Shown: positions 49,981 through 59,482, numbered from the stretch's first letter. The stretch is DNA of 64,000 nucleotides from Allobosea sp. (GCA_024231975.1 JAAEQB010000012.1:372001-436000); one strand, 5' to 3'. Notes: generated by a model from the sequence alone, not told the origin. Numbers and translations: made by a program.

Positions 49981-51303
49981 TCAGCGCAAGCCGCTCGGCC
50001 CGACCGTCAGCTTGTCGCCGGTCTGGATGAATTTCAGCGGGTTGCGCGCTTCGTCCGACAGCCGCGTCTCATAGTGCAGATGCGGGCCGGTCGAGCGACC
50101 GGTGGAGCCGACGCGGCCGATGACCTGCCCGGCGGCGACGATCTGGCCGGCCTTGACGTCGAAGGCCGAGAGATGGCCGTAGCGCGTCGTCACGCCATTG
50201 CCGTGATCGAGTTCGACGAGATTGCCATAGCCGCCGGCAACCTCCGCGCGCAGCACCTTGCCTGCCCCGGCAGCGTGCACCGGCGTGCCGGTCTCTCCAC
50301 GGAAATCCATGCCGGCATGCATCGCGGTGCCGCCGGTGAACGGATCGGAACGCGGGCCGAAATTGCTGGTGGTGGTGTCGTCGGTGGGGACCGGGCGCTG
50401 GAACGGCACGATGGTCGCAAGGTCACGCCAGCGCCCGAAGAGGGCACGCGCTTCGCCGAGCTGCATCAGCGCGTGCTCGAACGTGCCGGGCTTCACCGTG
50501 ATCGGGATGAGCGGGCCGCCCATCCCGGGTTGGCCCGGCGGCAGCTTGACCTTGGCGGGGTCGAGCCCGATCTCGGTCAGCGCCGTCTTCACCTCCTGCA
50601 CGCGGCCGACGAGTTGGCGCCCGAGCGCCGGAAGCTGCTGGTTCTGACCGTTCTGCACCCGGTCGAGCGATTGGCCGAGGATGGCGATGCGCTGGTCGAG
50701 CGACATCGTCTCAGCTGCCTTGACCGCCGCCGCGACCTGCCGGCGTTGCTGCGCCAGGACGGCCGGATTGACCCGGTCGAGAACGTTCTGGCCATCGGCG
50801 AACTGGTTGCCGCCCTGCGCCTTGGCGCCGCCCTGCGGCAGGATCGGCCCGACAGCCTGGCCGGTGAGTGCGCCGAGCAGGGCCTGACGGGCCTCGAGCT
50901 CGATCTGGCGGGTGATCAGGTCGGCGAGCTGGTCGCCCGCTTTGCCGGAAGCGGCGGGCTGGCCCAGCTGTGCCGGCAGGCCGGGTGAATTGCCGGAGGC
51001 GACGATCGCGCTCACGAGCCGGCGCTGCAGCGCCTTGAGCTTCTCGTCATAGCTGCTCTGCAGGATAGCCTGTTCCTGCTGGAGCGCGGCGACGCGGCTC
51101 TTCTCCTCATAAAGCAGATAGCCGGTGACGCCGGCGCCGACGAGCGCCAGCACCGCGAGCATCCAGGGCAGCAGACTGCCGCGCCCACCACCGGAGCGGC
51201 CACCGCTGCTGCGTGGACGCAAAGTTGTTCCACTCTCCTGTTGGAGAGAGGTCGAACTTGCGGCCTCATCAGGCCGTCGTTTCAGGCGAACCGGCTGCAT
51301 CAC
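49981..51303 (-). CDS. M23-family peptidoglycan endopeptidase, membrane anchored
   Basis: A 440-residue protein: a cytoplasmic Ser/Gly/Arg-rich start, one membrane helix (about 47-66), a helical coiled-coil region (about 67-240), and a C-terminal peptidase M23 (LytM) domain (about 320-425). The metal motifs are complete: HAGMDFRG (His and Asp, about 331-338) and GPHLHYE (about 406-412). It may cleave cell-wall crosslinks or act as an activator. It ends with KFIQTGDKLTVGPS. Divergent from the caspase-like gene at 51497. Confidence 0.92.
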   Translation of the reverse strand: MMQPVRLKRRPDEAASSTSLQQESGTTLRPRSSGGRSGGGRGSLLPWMLAVLALVGAGVTGYLLYEEKSRVAALQQEQAILQSSYDEKLKALQRRLVSAIVASGNSPGLPAQLGQPAASGKAGDQLADLITRQIELEARQALLGALTGQAVGPILPQGGAKAQGGNQFADGQNVLDRVNPAVLAQQRRQVAAAVKAAETMSLDQRIAILGQSLDRVQNGQNQQLPALGRQLVGRVQEVKTALTEIGLDPAKVKLPPGQPGMGGPLIPITVKPGTFEHALMQLGEARALFGRWRDLATIVPFQRPVPTDDTTTSNFGPRSDPFTGGTAMHAGMDFRGETGTPVHAAGAGKVLRAEVAGGYGNLVELDHGNGVTTRYGHLSAFDVKAGQIVAAGQVIGRVGSTGRSTGPHLHYETRLSDEARNPLKFIQTGDKLTVGPSGLR

Positions 51304-51496
51304 TCTGACTCCGGTCCAATCAGGCCACCGATCGCGGGGCGAGGCAGGTTTCTGCGATCTCAGTATAGAGCATTGGCGCCTTTGCCGCGACGGGCGTTAC
51401 GCTATGGTGACACAGGCTCGCGCTTGCCCCTAAGCCAATCGACAACCTTGCTGGTGCCGACAAGAGACGTATCGACGGTCTTCTCTCCTTACGGAA

Positions 51497-52300
51497 ATGG
51501 ACATGCCCAGAGACATCGCGGTCCACCTGTTCAATCGTTCCGAGCCGTTTTTCGCCGGCCTTTATGCGAAGAACCCCCGATCTCCCGGCGGCCTGCCGAC
51601 AGCCGCGGTCGGCACGCATGACCGCGCCAGCACCAAGGAGGTGATCAACGCGGTGAAGAGCGTCGTCGGCTCGGGCGACCGCGTCCGCGTGATGCGGATG
51701 GTCGGCCACGGCAACAGCGGCGTCTTCTTCTTTCCCGGCATGTGGAACTATTACACCACCTCGATCGACTATGCTCAGTTGCGCGGCGTCTTCGCCGCGG
51801 GAGGACGCCTGGAGATCCATGGCTGCGGCGTCGCCAGCGAGACGGACATCATGAAGCCCGGCGCCGACCCCCGCGACGCCAGCTTCAAGAACACGGTGCC
51901 GGGGCGCTTCACCGGCAAGAGCAACGGCGCGGGACTGGTCTACCTGAAGCGTGTCGCCGCCATCTTCAACGTCCCGACCACCGCTGCGATCAATGTCCAG
52001 GTCGTTTCCGCCAACGACTGGAGCTATGAGGGCGACACGGTCACCGTCTTTCCCAACGGCAAGTTCGTGATGGACAGCGAGGGCACGCGAAGCTGGGACC
52101 TCGAAGCGGTGGCGAGAGCAGCCGACCGCTTCAAGAGCTTCATCCTCAACACCTACGCCTTCAAGGGCAAATACCAGGAAGCGATCCGGCAACTGCGCGA
52201 GCTGATCGCGAAATACCCGCGCACCCCCGCTGCAGAGTGGGCGCGCGAGCATCTGACGGTCGAGGACCTCAAGAACGACCTCATGCTGCCGGACGATTGA
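51497..52300 (+). CDS. Uncharacterised protein with a caspase-like/DUF4347-like His-Cys pattern
   Basis: A 267-residue protein I cannot place in a named family with certainty. Residues about 63-75 (VRVMRMVGHGNSG) and 104-113 (RLEIHGCGVA) show a strand-His-Gly then strand-x-Cys arrangement, His71 and Cys110, 39 residues apart, as in clan CD cysteine peptidases and DUF4347 domains. The C-terminus (about 222-245, YQEAIRQLRELIAKYPRTPA) resembles one TPR unit. No signal peptide or membrane helix is seen. It converges on clpV at the end of the type VI locus (18-base gap), so it may be an effector or accessory factor, or unrelated. The start could be two codons later. Confidence 0.6.
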   Translation: MDMPRDIAVHLFNRSEPFFAGLYAKNPRSPGGLPTAAVGTHDRASTKEVINAVKSVVGSGDRVRVMRMVGHGNSGVFFFPGMWNYYTTSIDYAQLRGVFAAGGRLEIHGCGVASETDIMKPGADPRDASFKNTVPGRFTGKSNGAGLVYLKRVAAIFNVPTTAAINVQVVSANDWSYEGDTVTVFPNGKFVMDSEGTRSWDLEAVARAADRFKSFILNTYAFKGKYQEAIRQLRELIAKYPRTPAAEWAREHLTVEDLKNDLMLPDD

Positions 52301-52318
52301 CACCCTCCGGCTCGCCTC

Positions 52319-55015
52319 TCAGCTGCAGGCGTAGTGGAAGGCGCCATCCTCGATCGTGACCTTCGCCTCGGTCAGCGGCTTCTTCTCCAGCTGCAGGTTG
52401 AGGATGCTGCGCGAGAGCGCCGGCAGCATCGAGTTGGTGATGATGTTGTCGATCATGCGCCCGCCCGAATCCGGGTCGTTGCACTGCGCAACGATGTGCT
52501 CGACCACGGCATCGTCATAGATGAAGGCGGCGTTGTGATTGTCGCGCAGGCGCTTGCCGATGCGGCCGAGCTGCAGGCGCACGATACCGCCCAGCATCTC
52601 GCCGGAGAGCGGGTAGTACGGGATCGTCACCAGGCGGCCGATCAGCGCCGGTGGGAAGACCTTGAGCAGCGCCGGGCGGAGCGCCACCGCGAGTTCCTCG
52701 GAATCCGGACGGCTGCTCTCGTCACCGGCCATGCGCATGATCTCGTCGGTGCCGACATTCGAGGTCAGGATGATCAGCGTGTTCTTGAAGTCGATGCGCC
52801 TGCCGGTGCCGTCCTCCATCGTGCCCTTGTCGAAGACCTGGAAGAACAGCTCGTGCACGTCGGGATGGGCTTTCTCGACCTCGTCGAGCAGCACCACCGA
52901 ATAAGGCTTGCGGCGCACCGCTTCGGTCAGCCTGCCGCCCTCGCCATAGCCGACATAGCCGGGAGGCGCGCCCTTCAGCGTCGAGACGGTGTGAGCTTCC
53001 TGGAACTCACTCATATTGATGGTGATGACGTTCTGCTCGCCGCCATAGAGCGACTCGGCCAAGGCCAGCGCCGTCTCGGTCTTGCCGACGCCGGAGGGGC
53101 CGCAGAGCATGAACACGCCGATCGGCTTGTTCGGGTTGTCGAGCTTGGCGCGATTGGTCTCGATGCGCTTGGCGATCATGCCAATGCCATGCCCCTGCCC
53201 GACCACGCGCTTGTTCAGCGTCGCAGCGAGGTTGAGCACGGTCTCGATCTCGTCCTTGACCATGCGGCCGACCGGGATTCCGGTCCAGTCGGAGACGACC
53301 GAGGCGACCGACTGCTCGTCGACATGGGCATAGATCATCCGGTTGGCCGGATCGATCGCGCCGAGCACGTCGAACTTCTCGCGCAGGCTGGCGCGCGTCG
53401 CCTCGGGATCGGCCGGTGCTTCGACGGGCGCGGCCTCGGCCGGTGCCTCGCCATCGGCGGGAGCCTCCGCCGCCGGCTTCTCGCCGAGCTTGCCGCGCAG
53501 TAGCGTGATCTCCTCGACGATCGCGAGCTCGGACGCCCAGTCGGCTTCGAGCTTCTCCAGCTTCGTCGTCAGCGCAGCGCTCTCCTCGTCGATCTTGCCG
53601 AGACGCTCGTCGGTGGCATCGCCGAGATCCTTGTCGGCGATCAGGGCGATCTTCTCCTTCTCCAGCGCCGCGATGGCGACGCGGGCGTCCTCGATCGCCG
53701 CCGGGGTCGCGGTCTGGCTGATCGCGACTCGGGCACAGGCGGTGTCGAGCAGGCTCACCGCCTTGTCGGGCAGCTGCCGCGCCGGGATGTAGCGCGAGGA
53801 GAGCTGGACGGCGGCGACGATGGCGGCGTCGGAGATGCGGACCTTGTGATGCTTCTCCATCGGCCCGATCAGGCCGCGCAGCATGGTGCAGCAGCGCACG
53901 ACATCGGGCTCGTCGACCTGGACCGGCTGGAAACGCCGGGTCAGGGCCGGATCCTTCTCGAAATACTGGCGGTATTCCGACCAGGTCGTCGCCGCGATGG
54001 TGCGCAGCGTGCCGCGCGCCAGAGCCGGCTTCAGCAGATTGGCGGCATCGCCGGTACCGGCAGCTCCGCCGGCGCCGATCAGCGTATGCGCCTCGTCGAT
54101 GAACAGGATCACCGGGGTAGGCGAGGACTGGACCTCGTCGATGACCGAGCGCAGGCGCTGCTCGAACTCGCCCTTCATCGAGGCGCCGGCCTGCATCAGA
54201 CCGATGTCGAGGGCGCAGACCTTGACCCCGCGCAAGGGTGGCGGCACGTCGCCGGCGACGATGCGCTGGGCGAAGCCCTCGGCGATCGCGGTCTTGCCGA
54301 CACCGGCCTCGCCGGTGAGGATCGGGTTGTTCTGGCGCCGGCGCATCAGCACGTCGATGACCTGGCGGATCTCGTCGTCGCGGCCCAGGATCGGATCCAT
54401 CGTGCCCGAGCGCGCCTTCTCGGTCAGGTCCTGCGAGAATCGGTCGAGCGCGGTGGTGCCCTTGGCGCCATCCGCCTGCTCGGCACCCGGCGTGCCGGCG
54501 GCGCGCAGGCCCGAGCCATCCATCGGCCGCAGGTTCTCTTCCTCCGAGTCCTTCCAGATCTTGGCGTAACCGGCGGCGAGTTCCTCGACCGGGATCTTGC
54601 CGAACTCCTTGGAGATGCCTGTCAGCGCCCGCTTGAGCTCGAGCGATTTCAGCGCTGCGACCAGGACATGGCCGCTCCGGATCTGGGTCTCTCCGAAGAA
54701 CAAGGTGGCGTAGTGCCAGCCGCGGTCGAGCACGTCGACGACGTTGTTGGCGACGCCTGGCATCTCCGTCTCGTTCTTGCGGAAGCCCTCGATGACGCCG
54801 CCGATATCGGTGGCGAGGCGGGCCATGTCGAGGCCGTAATGCTGCGCAGTCAGCCCGATATCGGTGGAGCGCCGCTGCAGGATCTGGGCGAGCCAGTGCG
54901 CCAGCTCGACATTGCGGTTGCCGGCCCCCTTCGCCTGGCGCAGCGCCTGGATGAAGGCCTCATAGCCGACACGGTTGAGTTTGCCTGTAACGGCTTCGAG
55001 ACTGATATCGGCCAT
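52319..55015 (-). CDS. clpV: Type VI secretion AAA+ ATPase ClpV (TssH)
   Basis: Disassembles the contracted TssB/TssC sheath for reuse. It is 898 residues long: Clp N domain (about 1-160), first AAA+ module (Walker A GEAGVGKTAIAEG about 238-250, Walker B ILFIDEAHTL about 306-315), a middle coiled-coil domain (about 430-530, with an Ala/Glu/Pro-rich insert), and second AAA+ module (GPSGVGKTETALAL, then VVLLDEVEKAHPD). CTAGGAGGCAGCC precedes the ATG. Last gene of the tss operon, separated from tssG by two long hairpins. Confidence 0.95.
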   Translation of the reverse strand: MADISLEAVTGKLNRVGYEAFIQALRQAKGAGNRNVELAHWLAQILQRRSTDIGLTAQHYGLDMARLATDIGGVIEGFRKNETEMPGVANNVVDVLDRGWHYATLFFGETQIRSGHVLVAALKSLELKRALTGISKEFGKIPVEELAAGYAKIWKDSEEENLRPMDGSGLRAAGTPGAEQADGAKGTTALDRFSQDLTEKARSGTMDPILGRDDEIRQVIDVLMRRRQNNPILTGEAGVGKTAIAEGFAQRIVAGDVPPPLRGVKVCALDIGLMQAGASMKGEFEQRLRSVIDEVQSSPTPVILFIDEAHTLIGAGGAAGTGDAANLLKPALARGTLRTIAATTWSEYRQYFEKDPALTRRFQPVQVDEPDVVRCCTMLRGLIGPMEKHHKVRISDAAIVAAVQLSSRYIPARQLPDKAVSLLDTACARVAISQTATPAAIEDARVAIAALEKEKIALIADKDLGDATDERLGKIDEESAALTTKLEKLEADWASELAIVEEITLLRGKLGEKPAAEAPADGEAPAEAAPVEAPADPEATRASLREKFDVLGAIDPANRMIYAHVDEQSVASVVSDWTGIPVGRMVKDEIETVLNLAATLNKRVVGQGHGIGMIAKRIETNRAKLDNPNKPIGVFMLCGPSGVGKTETALALAESLYGGEQNVITINMSEFQEAHTVSTLKGAPPGYVGYGEGGRLTEAVRRKPYSVVLLDEVEKAHPDVHELFFQVFDKGTMEDGTGRRIDFKNTLIILTSNVGTDEIMRMAGDESSRPDSEELAVALRPALLKVFPPALIGRLVTIPYYPLSGEMLGGIVRLQLGRIGKRLRDNHNAAFIYDDAVVEHIVAQCNDPDSGGRMIDNIITNSMLPALSRSILNLQLEKKPLTEAKVTIEDGAFHYACS

Positions 55016-55034
55016 GGCTGCCTCCTAGATCACG

Positions 55035-55065
55035 ATGATTTTGGATCGACACGATCCAAAATCAT
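55035..55065. repeat. Perfect 14-bp hairpin between tssG and clpV
   Basis: ATGATTTTGGATCG (55035-55048) and CGATCCAAAATCAT (55052-55065) with a 3-base loop. Outer ATCACG/CGTGAT (55029-55034 and 55069-55074) extends the stem past a 3-base bulge. It lies about 20 bases before the clpV start on the minus strand. It could be an mRNA stability or attenuation element. Confidence 0.6.
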
Positions 55066-55089
55066 AAACGTGATCGGTTCCAAAAGTTT

Positions 55090-55140
55090 AGAGCGGGATT
55101 CATGCGAAAAACCGGTACCCACTTTTTCGCATCCCGCTCT
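55090..55140. repeat. Palindromic intergenic repeat at the tssG stop codon
   Basis: AGAGCGGG (55090-55097) pairs with CCCGCTCT (55133-55140), and ATGCGAAAAA (55102-55111) pairs with TTTTTCGCAT (55123-55132), giving an 18-bp stem with a 4-base bulge and an 11-base loop containing GGTACC. It resembles the degenerate copy at 20936-20979 and overlaps the tssG stop codon. Confidence 0.6.
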
Positions 55141-56227
55141 ATCGTTTCGTCTGTTGTTTCTGGCTGCGCTTCAGCCGCATGCGTTCGGCGGGATGGAAAC
55201 GGGCGTCGCGGCGCAAGGTACCTTCAGCGACGTCCCAGTTCGGCGAGACCCAGCTCGACCATCCCAGCGCACCGGAGCGGCCGAGCTGCATCGGCCTGAC
55301 CTTGCCGACCGGCAGAGCGAGCTCGACATCCCATTCGAACTGCTCGCCGAGATAGAAGAAGACCGCGTCCGCGAGAGGTTCACAGCGGTCGCCGTTCGGC
55401 AGGAAGCGGTTGAACTGCTCGAGGTCGCGCGCGACCAGCTTGACCCGGAACTTGTCCTCGACGCTGTAGACGCTGGCGCCAAGCAGGACATTGCTCCCCA
55501 AGGCGCATTGGCCGCGGCCGAGCTTGGTCCGGTCCTCGGGATCGAAGACCAGCCGCATGCCGACGAACTGCTCGACCTCGACCTCGATGTCGAAGAGCCC
55601 GGCGAGCAGGCTGCGCAGGCGCGAGGCCGACTTGGCCTGCGCGCCGGTGAGCCCGGCATGGGCGAGCTTCTCGGGATCGGGAACGCTGTCGCGGTTCTGG
55701 TAAGGTGCTGAGCCCAAACCCACCATGCTGCCGACATAGGCGATGAAGCGATCCTTGTCAGGTCGATCATGCTGCGCGACAGGCCGCGAATCCGCCCAGG
55801 CCCGGTAGAAGAGCTGCAGAAAGCGGTTGTTGAAGATGTCGAGGAAGCGCGGGAAGGCGTCGTCGCGGAGAAGCTGCCAGTGATAGCTCTCCTCGGTCGT
55901 CGCCAGCGGCAACGCGCCCTGCGGGCCGAGCAGGCCGAGGAACTTGACGAAGAGGCGCAGCCGCCCCTGCAGATCGCGATCTGCCTCGGCGATGGTCGAA
56001 GCCGGGAAATCCATATAGGGCTGCTCGCCCAGCGCGATGTACTCATCGCGCCTTGCCGCACCGTCGCCGATGCGCTCGTGCTCGGGGAAGCTGCGCTCGA
56101 TCCGGCGCAGCACCGCGTAGAAATCGTGCCGCCAGGGCTCGGACCGCAGCCCTTCGACGAAGGGCGGCTCGACGCGCAGATCGTCGAGCGCGGCTGGCGG
56201 CGGCAGGGATGGCGCGCCCTCGTTCAC
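55139..56227 (-). CDS. tssG: Type VI secretion baseplate protein TssG
   Basis: Baseplate wedge component that works with TssF and TssE. It is 362 residues long with TssG features: FYAVLRRIERSFPEHERIGD (about 36-55), FVKFLGLLGPQGALP (about 93-107) and the FLDIFNNRFLQLFYRAW segment (about 127-143). The start overlaps the tssF stop by 4 bases. The stop codon is inside a palindromic repeat. Confidence 0.93.
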   Translation of the reverse strand: MNEGAPSLPPPAALDDLRVEPPFVEGLRSEPWRHDFYAVLRRIERSFPEHERIGDGAARRDEYIALGEQPYMDFPASTIAEADRDLQGRLRLFVKFLGLLGPQGALPLATTEESYHWQLLRDDAFPRFLDIFNNRFLQLFYRAWADSRPVAQHDRPDKDRFIAYVGSMVGLGSAPYQNRDSVPDPEKLAHAGLTGAQAKSASRLRSLLAGLFDIEVEVEQFVGMRLVFDPEDRTKLGRGQCALGSNVLLGASVYSVEDKFRVKLVARDLEQFNRFLPNGDRCEPLADAVFFYLGEQFEWDVELALPVGKVRPMQLGRSGALGWSSWVSPNWDVAEGTLRRDARFHPAERMRLKRSQKQQTKR

Positions 56228-58185
56228 AGGATGCGCCTCGTGCCGGCGCGCGGCGGAAAGCGCATGACCTCGCCGCGCTCGACGGTGCGGATCACCGTCT
56301 GGGTGAAATGGTTCATCGCCGCATATTCGGCGAAGAAGCGGTCGAGGATCGCCCCCAGCAGGAAGACGCCGCTACCCTCGAACGCCTTCTCGTCGAAGAG
56401 CACGGTGATCTCGAGTCCGCGGGCCGCACCGGTTCCGGCCCGCTGCGGGAAGCGCCGGATCACCGGGCGGCTGTCGACGCTCTTGATGCCGCGGATGCGG
56501 CGTTCGGTAGCGCTGTCGGCGAGGTCGGCGAAGAGCGAGAGCAGCTCGCGCAGCGCCTCGGCGTTCTCGCCGGCCCCGCGCTGGACGAGGCCGAGATGGT
56601 TGAGGCTGAGCAGATTGATCAATCGCCAGGTGACGACGCCGGTGCTCGCCGTCTCTGAACGGAGACGGAGCTGCGAGACGATCGGCTCGCGCGGCGGGGT
56701 CGGCCCGGCGAGACAGGTCACGTCGAGCACGACATTGTCGATCAGGCGGAAATCGGCGCCGCCGATCCCGGTCGGCAGATGCTCGGTCAAATGACGGTTG
56801 GAACACAGCGCCCGGATGCTGAGCTCGGCCACGGCAGAGGCATCGGACACAGTCGCCGGCTCATAGAGCGAGATGAACATCTCGGTGCCGGTATAGTCGG
56901 AGGCCCGCCCCTCGCGGCGCTCGGCCACCGAGCGCCGACGCGGCAGGCGCCTTTGCGTGTAGAGCAGGCCGTGGGTCGGCGAGGCGCCTTCCGGCGATGA
57001 ATACAGCGGGTGGACCGGCTGCTTGTCGCGGCCGCCGCTATAATGCGCGTAGACGTCGAGGATCGAGTGCGGCTCATAGTCGAGCATGCGGCTGCGATCG
57101 GGCACGACATGGTATTCATGCTCGTTTCGGCGCACCGGGATGCGGTCGGTGGTCTTCTCGAACAGGTTCACCGCCGGGGCGGCATAGAGCGCGAACATCT
57201 CGCGCTGGATGGCCGCGGGCAGACGCGCGTTGACCTCGTCGAAGACGACGATGATGTCGACCGTCTTGGCCTTGAGCCGGGACATCACCTTATCGAGGCC
57301 GGTCAGCTTGAAGCCGAGGAATTTGCGCGGGAACCAGAACTGCTCGCGCAGCAGGTCGAAGCCGCGGAAGATCCGCGTATCGGCCGGCAGCAGCGCCTCG
57401 TCCTCGCCGAAGCCGATCTGCTCCAGCCCGCACTCCGCTCCGGACAGCACCACCGGATCGCCGAATTCGTCGAGATAGCGGAAATAGAGGCCGAGACGAT
57501 CGGCGAAGATCTGCTCGTAGAGCGCGATCGCATCGGCTTCCGTGCCAAGCAAATGCACTGTCAGCTCACGTGTCTTGCAGCCGGCAAACCAGCTGGTCGG
57601 CAGCTTGCTCGCCTGCTCGGGCGACGGCTCCTCGGCCGGGTCGCTGGCAATGCGATGGGTCAGCGACAGGCGCAATCCCGAGAGCACCCGGCCATCGGCC
57701 GGCAGCCCGAGCGCCTGCAGCCGCCCCGGCGCGGCGATGTATTCGGCCGCAGCGACGTCGAACGGCCAGAGCGTCACGGGGGAGCCCATCCGGTAGCGGC
57801 AGGCGACACGCCGGTCGCGCTCGACGTAAGTTGCGTCGAGATAGGAACCGCGCGGGACCTCGACGCCCTCCCGCAAGGCCGGATCGCCATAGGTCGGCGC
57901 TATCCCGGCGAGCAAGGCCGACGGCGTCGGCGCGAGATAGTTCGGGATCAGCTGCTCGAGCAGATTATTGGTGAATTCCGGGAACTCGTGCTTGAGCTTG
58001 AGCTGGACGCGCGCCGCAAGGAAGGCGGCACCTTCGAGCAGGCCGCCGACCATCGGGTCCATGCGCTCGCCGACCAGGCCACCGAGCCGTTCGGCGATCC
58101 CGGGATATTCCTCGGCGAACTCCTTCGTATGCTCGGTGAAGAGCCTGAGCTCGCGATTGTAGAAATCGAGGAATTCCTGGTTCAT
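56224..58185 (-). CDS. tssF: Type VI secretion baseplate protein TssF
   Basis: The largest wedge protein of the baseplate, 653 residues, the usual length. It begins FLDFYNRELRLFTEHTKEFA (about 5-24), with RVQLKLKHEFPEFTNNLLEQL at about 56-76 and FPRKFLGFKLTGLD (about 285-298), all typical. It sits between tssE (6 bases upstream) and tssG (4-base overlap). Confidence 0.94.
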   Translation of the reverse strand: MNQEFLDFYNRELRLFTEHTKEFAEEYPGIAERLGGLVGERMDPMVGGLLEGAAFLAARVQLKLKHEFPEFTNNLLEQLIPNYLAPTPSALLAGIAPTYGDPALREGVEVPRGSYLDATYVERDRRVACRYRMGSPVTLWPFDVAAAEYIAAPGRLQALGLPADGRVLSGLRLSLTHRIASDPAEEPSPEQASKLPTSWFAGCKTRELTVHLLGTEADAIALYEQIFADRLGLYFRYLDEFGDPVVLSGAECGLEQIGFGEDEALLPADTRIFRGFDLLREQFWFPRKFLGFKLTGLDKVMSRLKAKTVDIIVVFDEVNARLPAAIQREMFALYAAPAVNLFEKTTDRIPVRRNEHEYHVVPDRSRMLDYEPHSILDVYAHYSGGRDKQPVHPLYSSPEGASPTHGLLYTQRRLPRRRSVAERREGRASDYTGTEMFISLYEPATVSDASAVAELSIRALCSNRHLTEHLPTGIGGADFRLIDNVVLDVTCLAGPTPPREPIVSQLRLRSETASTGVVTWRLINLLSLNHLGLVQRGAGENAEALRELLSLFADLADSATERRIRGIKSVDSRPVIRRFPQRAGTGAARGLEITVLFDEKAFEGSGVFLLGAILDRFFAEYAAMNHFTQTVIRTVERGEVMRFPPRAGTRRIL

Positions 58186-58191
58186 TCCACG

Positions 58192-58740
58192 CTACCGGTT
58201 CTTGATCGCGATTTTGCCGGTGTCGAGCTCGACATCGGCGACGAATTGCACCGGAATATTCAGCGGCTCGCAATTGAGATCGGCCCGCACGATGAAGCGG
58301 ACCTTGAGCTCTGCCTTGTCGAGCCCTTCGTCGCGCTCGACCACGATCGACTGCTTCAGCAGCCGCGGCTCGTGGGCGAGCAGCACCTGCGCGAGCTCGT
58401 CCTTGATCGCGCCGACCCGGTGCTCGTCGATCGACTTGTTCTGGACGTCCGGAAAGCCGCGGTTGAGCACGGAGCGGCGGACGTGCTCAAAGCGCGACAG
58501 ATCGGTCGAGGAGCCGAAATTGATCGTATTGACCAAAGCTTCCAGGTCGATCGCGATCTCCTGGCGCAGCTTGCTCTCGGTGATCGCGGTCCGCGGCGCG
58601 GCCCGGCGTCCGGCAACCACGCGCTCTCCGCCCGCGTCGCGCAGGTCGAGCTGGACCTTTGCGTCCTTGGCGCGATGCGCCTCGCGGAAGGCGAACATCA
58701 ACGGCGGCCGCAACCGGTTCTTCGCCTTGGGGTCGAGCAT
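58192..58740 (-). CDS. tssE: Type VI secretion baseplate protein TssE (gp25-like)
   Basis: A 182-residue gp25/lysozyme-like baseplate protein that caps the sheath. An N-terminal DPKAKNRLRPPLMFAFREA segment and central LEALVNTI and RSVLNRGFPD (about 108-117) match TssE. The C-terminal half carries VRFIVRADLNCEPLNIPVQF. No upstream Shine-Dalgarno is strong, and a stable hairpin lies between it and hcp. Confidence 0.9.
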   Translation of the reverse strand: MLDPKAKNRLRPPLMFAFREAHRAKDAKVQLDLRDAGGERVVAGRRAAPRTAITESKLRQEIAIDLEALVNTINFGSSTDLSRFEHVRRSVLNRGFPDVQNKSIDEHRVGAIKDELAQVLLAHEPRLLKQSIVVERDEGLDKAELKVRFIVRADLNCEPLNIPVQFVADVELDTGKIAIKNR

Positions 58741-58871
58741 CTGGGTTGTCCCGAACGAGGCTACTCAATGCGACGAACTCCCGGTGATTGCTGCCGCAAT
58801 CGCGGGGAGTCCGTGCGGAACTTGGCAGGATCGGCGACGCCGGTCGAGGCGGCGACGCCGGAGGCTGCCCT

Positions 58872-58904
58872 CCAGCCGGGCCCGCTTCAGGCGGACCCGG
58901 CTGG
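58872..58904 (-). terminator. Hairpin just downstream of hcp
   Basis: CCAGCCGGGCCCGC (58872-58885) pairs with GCGGACCCGGCTGG (58891-58904) at 13 of 14 positions with a 5-base loop. On the minus strand it starts 10 bases after the hcp stop. No U-run follows, so it may act as a partial terminator or as a 3' stabiliser that lets hcp be expressed above the downstream tss genes. Confidence 0.5.
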
Positions 58905-58913
58905 AACAGCGCG

Positions 58914-59408
58914 TTACTCTTGGTTCTTCTTGAGGTCGTAAGTGCCGGTCACGGTCGAGCCGAGCGAGCCGTCCTTGTTCTGCGGCTTGTACTCGTACTT
59001 GATCTTGGCGAAATTCAGCGAGAACTGGTCGGTCGGCACCGGGTTGCCGCCGGTGCTGTCGCCCGACTGGTAGCTCGACACGAGCAGGTCCTCGAGGGTG
59101 ACCGTGTAGAACTCCTGCTGGCCCTTGCCCTGCTTGCGGACGTGCAGCACAGCCTTCTTGATGTGCTCGCCGGTGGCGCATTTCAGCATCAGCGTGGGCG
59201 AGGCCTTGTTGACGTTGGCCGTGCAGTGCAGGTCCTGGTAGCTGGCCTTGCCGGCGCCGCCGCCATGACCGGCGGCATGCGTGCCGGAGTTGCTGACACC
59301 CCAGGAGAAGGACTCGATCTCGATCGTATCCTTGTGCTTGGCGTCCTGGCTTTCGCCCTTGATACCGTCGATCTCAAGCAGGAAGTCGCTTGCCATGGTG
59401 CTCTCCAA
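58914..59408 (-). CDS. hcp: Type VI secretion tube protein Hcp (TssD)
   Basis: Forms the inner tube that is expelled with the spike. It is 164 residues long: DFLLEIDGIKGESQD at the N-terminus, ESFSWGVSN (about 27-35), a Gly/His-rich loop (about 42-52), and the C-terminal FSLNFAKIKYEYKPQNKDGS pattern of Hcp1-type proteins. It is flanked by hairpins on both sides (59483-59503 upstream and 58872-58904 downstream), consistent with separate control of its abundance. Confidence 0.95.
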   Translation of the reverse strand: MESTMASDFLLEIDGIKGESQDAKHKDTIEIESFSWGVSNSGTHAAGHGGGAGKASYQDLHCTANVNKASPTLMLKCATGEHIKKAVLHVRKQGKGQQEFYTVTLEDLLVSSYQSGDSTGGNPVPTDQFSLNFAKIKYEYKPQNKDGSLGSTVTGTYDLKKNQE

Positions 59409-59482
59409 TGATTGGCTGATTGAGGTGATTTAGGCATAGAACTCGCGTCGCCTGGAGAGCTCCCCCCATGCGTCGCCACTCT

